Shown one piece after another: positions 1-9,315 of a stretch of 64,000 nt of DNA. Every line of letters begins with the position of its first letter. The stretch's first letter is position 1. The notes beneath the pieces are model-generated. The model had not been told where the DNA came from and ran no database searches. It saw only the letters and a list, made by a program, of their open reading frames with translations. Source of the stretch: Haliotis asinina (lineage: Eukaryota > Mollusca > Gastropoda > Lepetellida > Haliotidae). The translations under genes and the position numbers were made by a program. Where the stretch lies: positions 248,001 through 312,000 of the forward strand of contig NW_027133898.1 of assembly GCF_037392515.1 (NCBI RefSeq). The letters are read 5' to 3'.

Positions 1-88
1 GAACAGTTGAGAGCCACATTTGACTCGTTGATCCTGAACGTAAACCCGGAACATGGCGTCACGGCGTGTATTTCAACTGTAGGAGAAT
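1..88 (-). CDS. Ig-domain exon, 5' part (cut by window edge)
   Basis: This is the first part of an immunoglobulin exon on the minus strand. The acceptor (TTGCAG) lies just above position 88. The reading runs PTVEIHAVTPCSGFTF and reaches VALNC, where Cys is the B-strand cysteine of an Ig domain. It is a close copy of the Ig exon at 5188-5463, with which it shares phase 1 and most bases. The rest lies outside the window. It may be a further Ig domain of the same gene or an exon-duplication relic; the frame is open as far as visible. Confidence 0.5.
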
Positions 89-204
89 CTGCAATAACAT
101 TATACTTCTATATTAATGAGAAACAAATTGTCATATGCAAGTATGCGATTGCGCTGGGAAAGTACATCCAGGGCAAGGTGTGTATAGCATTTTAATGCAG
201 TGTT
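89..204. repeat. Intronic flank of a duplicated Ig exon
   Basis: The intron sequence next to the edge exon resembles 5464-5570. Shared blocks include GGAAAGTA followed by a GTACAN(4)CTGG-like stretch. The duplication therefore covered exon plus intron, not only coding sequence. Similarity fades at about 205, where the LINE begins. Confidence 0.5.
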
Positions 205-236
205 ACTAAGTAACAAATAGATGCACGTACGTTTAT

Positions 237-680
237 ATGTACGTGAGGAAAGCAGGGAAGGATGTGAAGACGACAAACCAAGGGGAGACTATTCATATTC
301 AAACAGAATACAAACGTGCAAAGCGCGATTTCCGTCGTTTACATCGACAGGCAAAGCGAAAACAACGAAAAGAACTATCTCGTGAACTCGAAATTACATC
401 AGAAACTGAGATTAATACCTTCTTTAAATCTGTGCGTAAACATAGACGCCTGCGGTCAACGGTTGACCAATTAGTGTTTAACAATACCCAAGCGGACACA
501 CCAGAGGCCATTTGTAACCTGTGGGGTGCTTACTATGCTAACCTTGCCTTACCGCACCACGCCGAAATGTTTGAAGATGAAGTTAAAGCATCTGTTGATA
601 AGAAACTAGCAGATATAATTTCACATGCTAATGATTCTAGTCATGCTGACGCTGTACTATATGCCGATATCCAGAGTTAA
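237..680 (+). pseudogene. LINE ORF2 linker region between endonuclease and RT
   Basis: The 147-residue frame is rich in Lys/Arg (YKRAKRDFRRLHRQAKRKQR), followed by KHRRLRSTVDQLVFNN and a segment with ADTPEAICNLWGAYYANL. This pattern is usual for the spacer just before the RT fingers in CR1/jockey-like ORF2 proteins. The frame ends near 680, and the RT part continues in other frames. Confidence 0.6.
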
Positions 681-699
681 AACAACATCTGGTCAATCT

Positions 700-2658
700 A
701 AATCGTAATAAATACCCCGGACCAGATCATGTAAACAATGAACACCTTATCTATGGAGGTGACGCGCTGGTCGAAAAGCTTTGCGTCTTATATAACGCAA
801 TTATGAAAGCTGTCTACTTTCCCAGTATCCTTAGATTGGGCATGATTGTTCCATTTACAAAGGAAAAGGTTCAAAATGCGACCCCAAAAACTACAGGGGT
901 ATCACCGGTACCTCCTGTATAGGAAAACTATTTGAAAAACTATTACTCTCACGTCTGCAATGTTATATAAGTCATATTAATCCTTATTTTCCAGACCCTC
1001 TCCAATTTGGATTTAGAAAAGAACATGGTGCCATTATGTTAACGTTCATGCTCAATGATTGCGTAACATATTATGTTGAGCGTGGCTCACAAGTCTTTTC
1101 AGCGTTTCTCGATAATGAGAAAACCTTTGATCGCGTTTGGCATAACGGTCTATTCCTAAAACTCTACAATTTGGGTATAACGGGAAGCATGTGGAATCTG
1201 CTATATCATAGCTACACCTGCAGCTCTTCTTTTGTAATGTACAACGGAAATAGCTCAGATACATTTGAAGTAAAACAAGGTGTAGGACAAGGTAGAGTCC
1301 TGTCTGCATGGTTCTTCCTTGTCTTTATTAATGATTTATTAACTGAACTAAGACGCAGTAACAATGGTATATGTGTATATGGTATAGACGTGCCATCAAT
1401 CCTGTTAGCCGATGATACGACACTGTTACGCACCACCCCGTGTGGGCTGCAGAATTCACTTCACATTGTCTCGAATTATGCTTCCCGATGGCGCCTAACA
1501 TACAATGCATCTAAAAGCACTGTTGTAGTTTTTCGGAAAGGAAAACAATCTTGTCCTGAGCTTTCATTCTCGTTTTGTGACGTCGCAATTAATACAAGTT
1601 CAGCAGTAGAATATGGTGGTGTTCTACTTTCATCAGATCTGTCTTGTAAAGACAGAGTTCTCGCTAACTGTCAAAAGGCCAGGCAAACTATATATTCCTT
1701 ACGCTCACTGGGTCTTAACAACACTGATTTACATCCTGTTACATGTGTTAATATATGGAAAAGAATGATTTTACCTACAAGTTTCTATGGCTGTGAAACC
1801 ATGCCTCCGCTATAAGGCAAAAACATTGATTTGCAGGAAAATACCCAACGATATTTTGCTAAATGTATTCAAGGGTTCAACAGACGTATGTCAACAGATT
1901 CTGTGTGTGCCAACCTATGTCTCTGGACAATGGTTGGGTACATTGATAAGTGTAGATTGCTATTTATAGGAAGATTATGTAACAACGCTTGTCATTCATC
2001 AACGAAAACGATGTTCTGTACATTCTTATCACTAACTGTTCACTTAGATATTAACTCACGCAGTATTTGCAAAACTTTGTTATGTACTGTACGGAAGTAT
2101 AATCTATTGAAATATGTAGTAACTTTTGTCGAAACTGGTATTTTTCCGTCAAAGACAGCTTGGAGAAGAATAGTTGTAAGTTCTATCTTGTCTTATGAAG
2201 AAGCCCAATGGAAATTGAGACTCTCCATAAGAGAACATATGTCCAGATATGCTGTAATACACCAAACACTGAGTCTACATAGACTTTACACTCTAATGTA
2301 TTTGTACCCAGACTATAATGCACGTATACAACTTACTGTACTAGTCGGCTCTAAAGCCAAATTCTCAAAGGAATGTACGCTTTGTAATAAGTACTGCCAT
2401 GACCATGATGCCCACCGTATTTTACATTGTGAATCTGTAATGGGCCAACGAAATCATTTTTATATGACACTACTTGACATACTGGATATAGATATATATG
2501 TATTCATTGAAATACTGGATGATGAAGATGCCCTTGTACTCTTTTGTGGTGCCACACTTCAGATCCCTGATCTTGACGAAACAGCATGGCAAACCATCAC
2601 ATTACACTTTTCAAACTATATCTATGCCTTAAAAGACTCTTTGATGTATACTTTCTAA
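700..2658 (+). pseudogene. LINE reverse transcriptase and C-terminus, frameshifted
   Basis: RT motifs are readable: FGFRKEHGAIMLTFMLND, then FLDNEKTFDRVWH (the family form is FLD-KAFD-VWH), VKQGVGQGRVLS (usually QGCVLSP), and the catalytic box LLADDT in place of YADD. Thumb and connection sequence follows to 1815. A second frame from 1831 carries the tail with the C-x2-C motif CTLCNKYC followed by H and C residues, typical of ORF2 C-termini. The switch of frame at about 1815-1831, plus breaks before 1036, make this a pseudogene. Confidence 0.75.
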
Positions 2659-2815
2659 ACTACCACTCATGAAAATATCCATCTTCTATAAATATGTGTG
2701 CTTTGCTAATATCATATGTATATGTGTAGTTGACTGATATCATAAATGCTTAATCTTCGAATGTATTTTGGAGGAAATAAAGACATTCATTCATTCATTC
2801 ATTCATTCATATAAA

Positions 2816-3109
2816 ACATGATGAGATTACCAAGTAATGATTCGATTCCTTGTTTTTGCCTTTATGTATCTAAATGGTATTAATCATGCATACAATGCAT
2901 GATGAACTTGTTTGTATCTAGCACATGGATATACCCTGGTTTCGTTCTGTTAGCAGGACTGATGAGAAGGAAGTACTAGTCAGGTTCTGTATCTTACACA
3001 AATTATGTGTTACAGATTATTTTAGAGGTGGTGGTATGTGGTCCTGTGTGACGATGAGAGCTCTTAGATGGGTGACAGTGTTTGGCGGACAGACTCCTGG
3101 GAGTTTCTA
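2816..3109. other. No recognised feature
   Basis: AT-rich intronic sequence after the LINE tail. A 61-codon open frame here has no recognisable motif and is not supported. Confidence 0.5.
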
Positions 3110-3335
3110 GGATTTCAACCCTGCCTCACGACGAAGCAAACGTGACACATGTGGTCTCACCTTAGGCACCATGTTCATCAACTGCCTTTATTCACCCATT
3201 TGTGAATGGGTACCCGGTGGATAAGTCACATGACTGTTAACCTTCCGGCGCCTCAAGGCGGTTTGGGCTATCCCAGGTAATAATGTTAATAATGCGCTTT
3301 GCGATTCAACCGGTGCTTTATAAATAGCCATTATT
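3110..3335. repeat. Dispersed repeat fragment (SINE/MITE-like)
   Basis: The segment contains ACCCATTTGTGAATGGGTAC, a short palindrome, and ends with GCTTTATAAATAGCCATTAT. This tail style is common in mollusc short interspersed repeats. No terminal duplication was found. The family assignment is from memory of similar repeats and is weak. Confidence 0.3.
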
Positions 3336-3914
3336 ACATTACTATCATTAATTCTAAGATGCTTCGGTGAAAGATCAAAGGTGCCGACAATACTTTATCA
3401 GACGATAATGTCGCATCCCGTTTCTTGGTTTGCAGTTGCATTACACATCTAACATCACCGTGGAAACATTACGTTTATGTTTTCCGACGGATACAATGTC
3501 TCATAGTTCGACTCTTACAGAGACACGGTAATGTTGGCAATGTTTACATTCCCACAATGCAATCGTGGAATGTCGCTTGACTTGTCAGCTTCCTCTGAAT
3601 GTACTGATCTAAACTTTCGTTGGTAGTAGAAATGAGGCAGTCATATTGCCTTGTATGGTTTAAGAGAATCACGAATGTAATTAAAATGATCTAGAGAAGA
3701 TATTTAACCCGAACATAAACCATCACCAAACTCTTCATCATTTGTTTTTCTAGTAACCCTTGTCTTAACGTAGGGGGCTGACACGTCAAAAGAACAGCGC
3801 GTTAGTTAGCCCTGTGCGAGGATTCTTAATTTAGGTCACAGACGCCGCCGTCTGTATTCTGCCATAGATTAATCGAAATTAGGTTTAGAAATTATTGAAT
3901 ACAGCATCTTAGAA
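3336..3914. other. No recognised feature
   Basis: Unique-looking intronic sequence without a convincing coding frame or repeat. Confidence 0.5.
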
Positions 3915-4070
3915 AAGAAATACATTTCGTTTTACCACCATGTATAGTGTAATAAAGCACACTTTCACCCTGAACTATTACAACGTTAAAGCACTCGGAC
4001 GCTTGTGTCAGGGGGAAAGTTTACTTTATTACACTATACATGGTGGTAGAGCGAACTGTATTTCTTAAAT
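3915..4070. mobile_element. Foldback (MITE-like) element
   Basis: The two halves are inverted copies of each other. The arm core TACCACCATGTATAGTGTAA at 3933 returns as its reverse complement ending at 4048, and similarity continues outward to about 3915 and 4070 and inward to about 3977 and 4009. Arms are about 60 bp with a loop of about 30 bp. There is no coding capacity. This is the usual form of a foldback or MITE. Confidence 0.6.
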
Positions 4071-4149
4071 ATTGTCACTTAACATACCACCACCTTTAAT
4101 TAAGTATAACATAACACGCACATAACTTCACAAACACATTTTTACTCAC

Positions 4150-4430
4150 ATTGCACCTCCAGGGTTACAGACGCATGTGAGTGTTTCGTCTGTGGTCCTT
4201 CCGAGCAGGATGTGACCTTGTTGGTGGCTTTACAGACATATATTCCAGCGTCATCCTTATGTATGTCTCTCAGACGAAGAGTCCCATTCTCAGAGATCCT
4301 TCGACCTACAACTTTCTTTGTCCAGACTACTGACGTCACTTCCGGTATTGCGTCTGCTGTACATTGGAGTGTCAAGTCTTCGGATTCAGTGACGACTCTC
4401 TTAGTATCGCCAACATGCACAGTTGGTGGA
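4150..4430 (-). CDS. Ig-domain exon (third visible in gene 2)
   Basis: Minus-strand exon with acceptor TTTTTCAG above 4430 and donor GTGAGT below 4150, phase 1 at both ends. It encodes PPTVHVGDTKRVVTESEDLTLQC, then a W (VVWTKK) and DDAGIYVC, the classical Ig set of Cys, Trp and the D-x-G-x-Y-x-C motif. It ends VTLEVQC. The symmetric phase allows exon duplication without frame damage. The domain is extracellular; the ligand is unknown. Open frame above the acceptor is intron read-through. Confidence 0.75.
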
Positions 4431-4782
4431 TCTGAAAAATGGATATGATGTGCAGAATATTTGTCACATTGCTCGCATGTGTGCCATATGTGCTGTATGT
4501 GTTGGTGAGTCTGGCTTATGGCGGGAATTGTGTTCGTATTGCACACTGGACAGAACATGTCGTGAAAAGGAGTTAAAATCAGGAGCCAGTAGAACACCAT
4601 TAAATACGAAAATGCTTCACGTTTCCATGTCATGATCTGGAAATCATGGAGATCTGGAGTTAAACATGTGTTTTACAACATGGATGTCCAGTGGAGTCAT
4701 TTTGAATGATACTCACAGCAGCTGTGCGACTACTTTTATGTAACTACTACTACTTCCACTACTAACAAACTACTACATATTG
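4431..4782. other. Intron between Ig exons, no other feature
   Basis: Intronic sequence on the minus strand; nothing else is recognised. Confidence 0.5.
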
Positions 4783-4857
4783 TGTGTGTGTGTGTGTGTG
4801 GGGGGTGGGGGGTGGGGGGGGGGTGGGGTGGGGGGTGGGGGGGGGGGGGTGGGGGTT
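4783..4857. repeat. (GT)n and G-rich simple repeat
   Basis: A (TG)n run passes into long G runs separated by single T bases. The G runs on the plus strand could form quadruplex structure. Length here is also prone to assembly error. Confidence 0.85.
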
Positions 4858-5187
4858 ACTTGCTGTTGCTATATCTATATAACCACTGAAAACAATTTGT
4901 CAGATTAATTGTTGTATATGTCTGTATGCCTGTTTGTGTGTTTATCTGTCTGTACGCTTCTGTATGTCTGTTTATCGATGTGCCTGTGTGTTTGTTTGTG
5001 TGTATACCCGTGTGTGTGCTTGTCGGTATGCCCGTAAGTGTGTTTAACATGACAATGTTCGGGTAATAGTACAGACCCACTGACATGTCTTGCCTCAGTG
5101 GATACACATTTTGCAGTACATAGTGTGGAACAAGAGGGACACAGTTGTCTTGTTAAGTCAGTTACTGAATCTACACCCAGTACTTAC
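4858..5187. repeat. Intron with TGT/TGTC-rich low-complexity tract
   Basis: Between about 4915 and 5045 the plus strand repeats short words such as TGTCTG and TGTGTGTTTG. The rest is plain intron up to the donor at 5187. Confidence 0.5.
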
Positions 5188-5463
5188 AGTGGACGTAGAC
5201 TGTCACATCATCCTCTCCTGGCGGAGATATGCCATTATCTGCCGTACATCTGTACTGACCCCCAGTGGATCTATTCACACTATTGATGGTGTAGATCGGA
5301 CTGGGCCCGTTCTGAAGGGTGGCATCTTCATGGTACCAAGTGAAGGAGGCTGGTGCAGGGTTAGCTCCCTTGACTGAACAGTTGAGAGCCACATTGGACT
5401 CGCTGACCAGGAACGTAAACCCGGAACATGGCGTCACTGTGTGTATTTCAACTGTTGGGGGAT
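5188..5463 (-). CDS. Ig-domain exon (second visible in gene 2)
   Basis: Minus-strand exon bounded by acceptor CCAG above 5463 and donor GTAAGT below 5188, phase 1 both sides. It encodes PPTVEIHTVTPCSGFTF, VALNCSVKG, a Trp (SFTWYHED), INSVNRSTGGQYRC and VTVYVHC. Both Ig cysteines and the core Trp are present. It is an extracellular Ig domain, with a close partial copy at 1-88. It probably follows the Ig exon at 47135-47458, across an intron filled with Polintons; that link is inferred from phase and reading only. Confidence 0.75.
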
Positions 5464-6112
5464 CTGGAATAACATTTCAATCAATATGAATCAGAAAACA
5501 AAATGTGATATGTCTCAGCACACTTGGAAAGTAGTACAGGACCTGGGGTGTACAATAAACGTTGGAGGATCTGCACGTATGTGTCACATTAGATAAAATA
5601 TTTATATATTCCTGTATGCTGTTTGAAAGTGTATTTTTATAAATGTATAGATAATTTCAAAATTTGCCCTTTTTACACCCTCCGTGCAAAGTCCTCGTTA
5701 TGCCAGGACTCAGACATCGAAAGTATCGAGGAATTTGACTTCAAGTGGCAGTATCTTTTTCAGTCACACAGCTGTTCGATCAAGGGTGACAAAATATGTA
5801 TGCCAGTAGCATATCTACATTTACCTGATAAATCTAAATCTAAACTATGAGGCATTGATGTAAATAGGTGTGGATTAGCTGTATTGGAAGCATGCATGTT
5901 GTGGGGACTACTCATTGTGAATGGTCGAGGAGGACATCACATGACACGCCTGGTTCAGTCACATGTCAGTCACGTGAATCATAAGCAATGAATCTGGTTT
6001 AGTTGACTATATACTAGTAACAGCTAATTGTTTGCATTCTATAATAGATATCTCTCACTCAAAACCTGACTCTGGTGATCTTCCAGTTTCCTTTCATTTT
6101 ACATGTTAATTA
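5464..6112. other. Intron, left flank of Polinton A
   Basis: AT-rich host sequence. Its first 100 bases resemble 89-200. No gene or repeat is otherwise seen. It ends at the target duplication of Polinton A. Confidence 0.5.
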
Positions 6113-6118
6113 AATATA
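6113..6118. repeat. Target-site duplication of Polinton A (integrase end)
   Basis: AATATA on the plus strand, which is TATATT read in the orientation of element A. The same six bases, TATATT, stand before the other end of A at 9137-9142. Six-bp duplications are the rule for Polintons. Confidence 0.75.
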
Positions 6119-6262
6119 GTAGTATATACAATGGGGGTTTTAAAACACTTTCAAGAAAAGTCTCTACAAAGCCTTATTTACTAAATAAGGCTTTGGTTGG
6201 GTCCTTAGCTCTTGCTACTATTACCCCTACTACTTAACGTGTGTTGGAGGTAACACTGTGCC
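6119..6262 (+). repeat. Polinton A TIR, integrase end
   Basis: A 144-bp TIR starting GTAGTATATACAATGGGGG. It matches 9143-9287, 20341-20484 and the reverse of 34122-34266. The integrase-end version reads TATATACAA where the other end reads TATAGGGAA. The last codons of the integrase lie inside it. Confidence 0.9.
6167..6195. other. Perfect hairpin inside the TIR
   Basis: Two 14-base arms, CAAAGCCTTATTTA and its exact complement, separated by one base. The same hairpin occurs at 9192-9220, 20389-20417 and 34189-34217. It could act as a transposase-binding or replication signal, or as a transcription end for the integrase gene that stops just downstream; the role is inferred. Confidence 0.8.
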
Positions 6263-7198
6263 GTACGGTACGATCAATAATTCTTCTCTTACAAACCCCC
6301 TACCCGGCCCATCCCTCAAGTAGTACAAGTTAGGTTCGTCGGCTTTTATATCCACTTTATCTATGTTGTAAGTTTTGACTGACCATATAGGATCGGTGGC
6401 CCGCTTACGGCTATCACCCTCGTGTTCCCCCGGCTGGTATAGATACCTCACTAGGGCCCTATCTGGTATCTGTTTCTCCTTCCCACGCAATGGAGCGGCC
6501 AACTCTGCAACTATTGATTTTAGTTTGATAGCGTCTGCCGGTTTCTTACCGGTGAGACGGGTGACTTCATGGTTGATTGCCGACACCACCTTGGGTAACC
6601 TCGTGACCCATTCAGTCGATCGTTTTCCAGGGGTGGCCATCTCCCTAGCATACTGATGGCCGAACAAGTGCTCAGCCAAAGTCCTATTAAATCTCTCAAC
6701 TATGGCTTGGCTGCGATGGGCTCCGGCCGTGCCACGCCTGACCTTTGTATCGTGTTTGGCTAGCAGTTGTGACACGGCACCCATGAACTCCCGTCTGGGG
6801 TCAACTTGCAGCTCTGTTGGCCACGTCAGCGGGCTGCGTTTGTATATGCGTTCCAATCCTCTGGCTACCTGGGCCGAATCTTTCATGGTCAAGGGTTCGG
6901 CTTCCTTGTAATGACTGGCTACGTCCACTACGGTTAAGGCATACTTGTACCTCTTGTCGTGGGGTAGGAACAGTAGGCCTGCCTGGTGAACGCTATTAGG
7001 TATGTTAATACCGAACCTCCTTCTAGGCACGTAGCGTGGTGCCGGCAAATAGATCTGCCACAGGGCTTGTTTTTCAAGCCACGCTTTGGCTTCCTCCGGG
7101 GGTACTCGCGGTATTTTAGTTAGCTTATCTACTGCGCTAGCTCCTTTCCAGTACCCACGCGGGCTGTAGTAAATAGCCTCAAATTTTTTCATGTCCAT
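6230..7198 (-). CDS. Polinton A integrase, probably inactive
   Basis: A 322-residue retroviral-type (rve) DDE integrase, which would insert the element into host DNA. In copy B the triad is D74 (HQADLLFL), D133 (LQVDPGREF) and E168 (AIVERFNRTL), with 34 residues between the last two. Here residue 74 is Gly, so the first catalytic acidic residue is lost, and residue 135 next to D133 is Arg instead of Gly. A C-terminal SH3-like segment follows (DPIWSVKTYNI to GFVREELLIVP). The start overlaps the end of polB by 20 bases in the +1 frame. The frame is open, but activity is unlikely. Confidence 0.9.
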   Translation of the reverse strand: MDMKKFEAIYYSPRGYWKGASAVDKLTKIPRVPPEEAKAWLEKQALWQIYLPAPRYVPRRRFGINIPNSVHQAGLLFLPHDKRYKYALTVVDVASHYKEAEPLTMKDSAQVARGLERIYKRSPLTWPTELQVDPRREFMGAVSQLLAKHDTKVRRGTAGAHRSQAIVERFNRTLAEHLFGHQYAREMATPGKRSTEWVTRLPKVVSAINHEVTRLTGKKPADAIKLKSIVAELAAPLRGKEKQIPDRALVRYLYQPGEHEGDSRKRATDPIWSVKTYNIDKVDIKADEPNLYYLRDGPGRGFVREELLIVPYGTVLPPTHVK

Positions 7199-8936
7199 AC
7201 GCGTATGTGTTTATCCCATCAATAGCTATCCAACGTTTCATGTCCATAGGCGACAGGGACGTCTTGTTTATAGTCAGTCCGTATATCTTATGTCCATCAC
7301 TTCTAAGTGTGTTCATTTTATGCCTAAAGGTACGGGTCTTGAACAGGGCTTCCTTGAATCTGGCGTGTTTGATGTGTTGTTTCACCACATACTTCTTAAC
7401 CCCCTTAGCCTTCCGGATCTCACTATTGTCGGCTTTCAGTATGGAGTACATCTTAGGTCTCAAACCTATGTACTCGGCTATGGGCGTGCCAGCACACTCG
7501 TCCTTCATCTTACCTAGGACCTTTTTATTTACCGTACTGTGTATGGCATGGGTCTTAGGGTAGTCGCTGGTGTCGTATAAATCGAGGTGTTTTTTCATGT
7601 CCTCGTACACGTCCTCGGTTCGAATTTCTAACAGCAGGGAATCCGTGTCAGTGTACAGCACTTCACACCTGTCACCGTACTGTTTCTTGAGCTCGTTGTA
7701 GTAAAAGTCGTACATCAGGTGTTTGGATAAATCGAGGATGCTCATCCCCACGTAAACAGGCCGGTTGAATTTTATGTGGCTTTTCTTCATGTGTAGGGCA
7801 ACCAGGTTGTCTGTGAATATCTTACTACGGTTGAATGCTGGACTGGCTATCAATCTCCTGAGCTTGTCTTCCTCACTCGACCGAACCAGCTTCACGGTCA
7901 CGCGTTTCCTCAGGTTCTCCATAGTCTTACCAAACACCCAGTTGTTCATGAGCTTGTAGAGATTTTTCTCAAAATCACTGGTGGCTTTTTTTCGTAGGTC
8001 TGTGTTCATTCTGATGTAGGGCTCCATCCATGGGCTCTGGTCGAACATGAGCACCCTGTGTATTTTGGTCAGCCTCATACCCAACGATAGGTACAGCTGT
8101 AGGTTGCGATAGTGAACGATGTACTTGGTCTTATTCATTAAGTTAGGAACGAGTTTTTCAACGTCTGTCACACGCCCACCTAACAAGTTATGTTGGTACT
8201 CAGACATCCAGTCTGGGTTAACCCTCATACGTTCGGGGGCCAGGGGGTAGCTGTTGTGCGATGTGTGTAATTCCTTGGTATACTCTAAGTCAACCTCGAG
8301 GATATAACCTTTGTTCGAATCTGGTGCAACCCCCATAACATCAACGTGGGGTACCCATTCGAATCCCCCTGTAGGTAGATACTGGCTCATGGCCCAGCCG
8401 TACAGGTTGTTTGCGTCGAGGTAGAGAATGTGATTGGTTGGCTTGTTAGGATCGTAACCTTTCACGTATTGATTATTTGCTTTCGCGTATCGTTTGGATG
8501 CCATGGAAATCCCACCTCGCAAGCCTTTCTCAATGAATAGGTGCATGTCGTAATCTGTGAGCAATTCCAAATTAACTCCGGTCTTTTTAAGCAAGGCGTC
8601 CCACGACAGACCTGGGCTGGTGTAATACCATGCGAGGTCGAGTTTATACTGCTTGAAACACGTCCGCCTAAACGTCTCAAACACGTCGGCTAACAGCAGT
8701 ACATCTGTCCTCAAGTACAGGTCGTGATAATCACCCAGGTTCTTACAACCCAGTTTATTCCATAGGTTAGTCGCGTGCGAGTAATCATCTCGTGAGACGG
8801 ACGCCTCATTCAGCTTGCTATAAAAGCAGTCAATAGGGGGTAGTCTGGTCTCGGTGAACTTGACCCAACTATCCATGTACTCATAGGGGTACACACCCTT
8901 CCTCATAAGCAGGGGTCTAGTCTCGGCGTCTGTGTA
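7179..8936 (-). pseudogene. Polinton A PolB, C-terminal fragment
   Basis: C-terminal half of a protein-primed family B DNA polymerase. Visible motifs in order: Exo III-like LYLRTDVLLLADVF, Motif A LYLDANNLYGWAM, Motif B with KNLYKLMNNWVFGKT, and Motif C VLYTDTDSLLL. The gene was cut at TACACA by the insertion of copy B; its N-terminal part is at 18473-20340. The open frame continues upstream to 9074 through 33 bases of TIR and host flank, which is accidental and makes a chimeric N-terminus beginning MGRNVNQEV. Confidence 0.9.
8931..8936. repeat. Target-site duplication of Polinton B (far side)
   Basis: TGTGTA on the plus strand, equal to TACACA in polB orientation. The partner copy is 20335-20340, directly before the integrase end of B. 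This shows that B inserted inside polB of A. Confidence 0.85.
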
Positions 8937-8969
8937 AGTAGTATAGGGAATGGGGGTTTTAAAACACTT
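8937..8969 (+). repeat. 33-bp remnant of the far TIR of Polinton B
   Basis: It begins AGTAGTATAGGGAATGGGGG, the non-integrase type of TIR, and breaks off at CACTT. From there the sequence is host flank. CACTT occurs at this point both in the TIR and in the flank, so the junction has five bases of microhomology. Confidence 0.85.
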
Positions 8970-9142
8970 GCATTCATTACACACATTAACACTGAAATGT
9001 TCTGACTGAAGAAATTCATTCCGAATCGTACTGCATACTGACAGTTCAACTTCCTGATTTACATTGCGTCCCATTTGTAGTTCGACGCACCATCTAACGT
9101 CACACCGCTATCAATGCTTACAGCATTGGTCTTGATTATATT
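8965..9142. repeat. Duplicated host flank, copy 1
   Basis: About 178 bases that return inverted at 34267-34444, with two mismatches seen by eye. It is host DNA next to the insertion site of A. It ends with TATATT, the target duplication of A. Having the same flank outside both ends of the A-left plus B block shows a rearrangement after insertion. Confidence 0.85.
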
Positions 9143-9287
9143 AGTAGTATAGGGAATGGGGGTTTTAAAACACTTTCAAGAAAAGTCTCTACAAAGCCTT
9201 ATTTACTAAATAAGGCTTTGGTTGGGCCCTTAGCTCTTGCTACTATTACCCCTACTACTTAACGTGTGTTGGAGGTAACACTGTGCC
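9143..9287 (+). repeat. Polinton A TIR, non-integrase end
   Basis: A 145-bp TIR starting AGTAGTATAGGGAATGGGGG, preceded by TATATT. It contains the perfect hairpin at 9192-9220. Unlike the other end it begins with one extra A. Confidence 0.9.
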
Positions 9288-9315
9288 TATGTCACGTTTA
9301 TATCGATGAAACAGT

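Larger units (their letters stand above)
205..2815 (+). mobile_element. Degenerate non-LTR retrotransposon (LINE), 5'-truncated
   Basis: A 5'-truncated LINE with the order linker, reverse transcriptase, Cys/His C-terminus, short 3' UTR with AATAAA, then a (CATT)n tail at about 2788-2811. The endonuclease is missing, as is usual after incomplete target-primed insertion. Coding sequence is split into at least three frames (237-680, about 700-1815, 1831-2658), so the copy is dead. The ATTC-type tail and the RT style suggest a CR1/I-like clade, but the clade is not certain. Confidence 0.8.
6119..8936 (-). mobile_element. Polinton A, integrase-end fragment (inverted relative to the rest of A)
   Basis: It holds the TIR, the integrase gene and the 3' part of polB in the same order as copy B at 20341-23150, with a few percent of base differences. 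It ends exactly where the polB part of the other A fragment ends (20340), sharing TACACA. The two fragments are therefore one element cut by the insertion of B, and this piece now lies on the other side because of an inversion. Confidence 0.85.

Noticed and set aside
4423..4635. Open frames opposite the Ig3 exon
   Set aside because: They are antisense shadows of the Ig exon, with no motif of their own.
5623..5850. 75-codon frame in the intron left of Polinton A
   Set aside because: No domain, signal or splice context was seen.
8934..9074. N-terminal extension MGRNVNQEV of the PolB C-terminal fragment
   Set aside because: It is translation through host flank and 33 bases of TIR; the same host DNA occurs without polB at 34267-34444.
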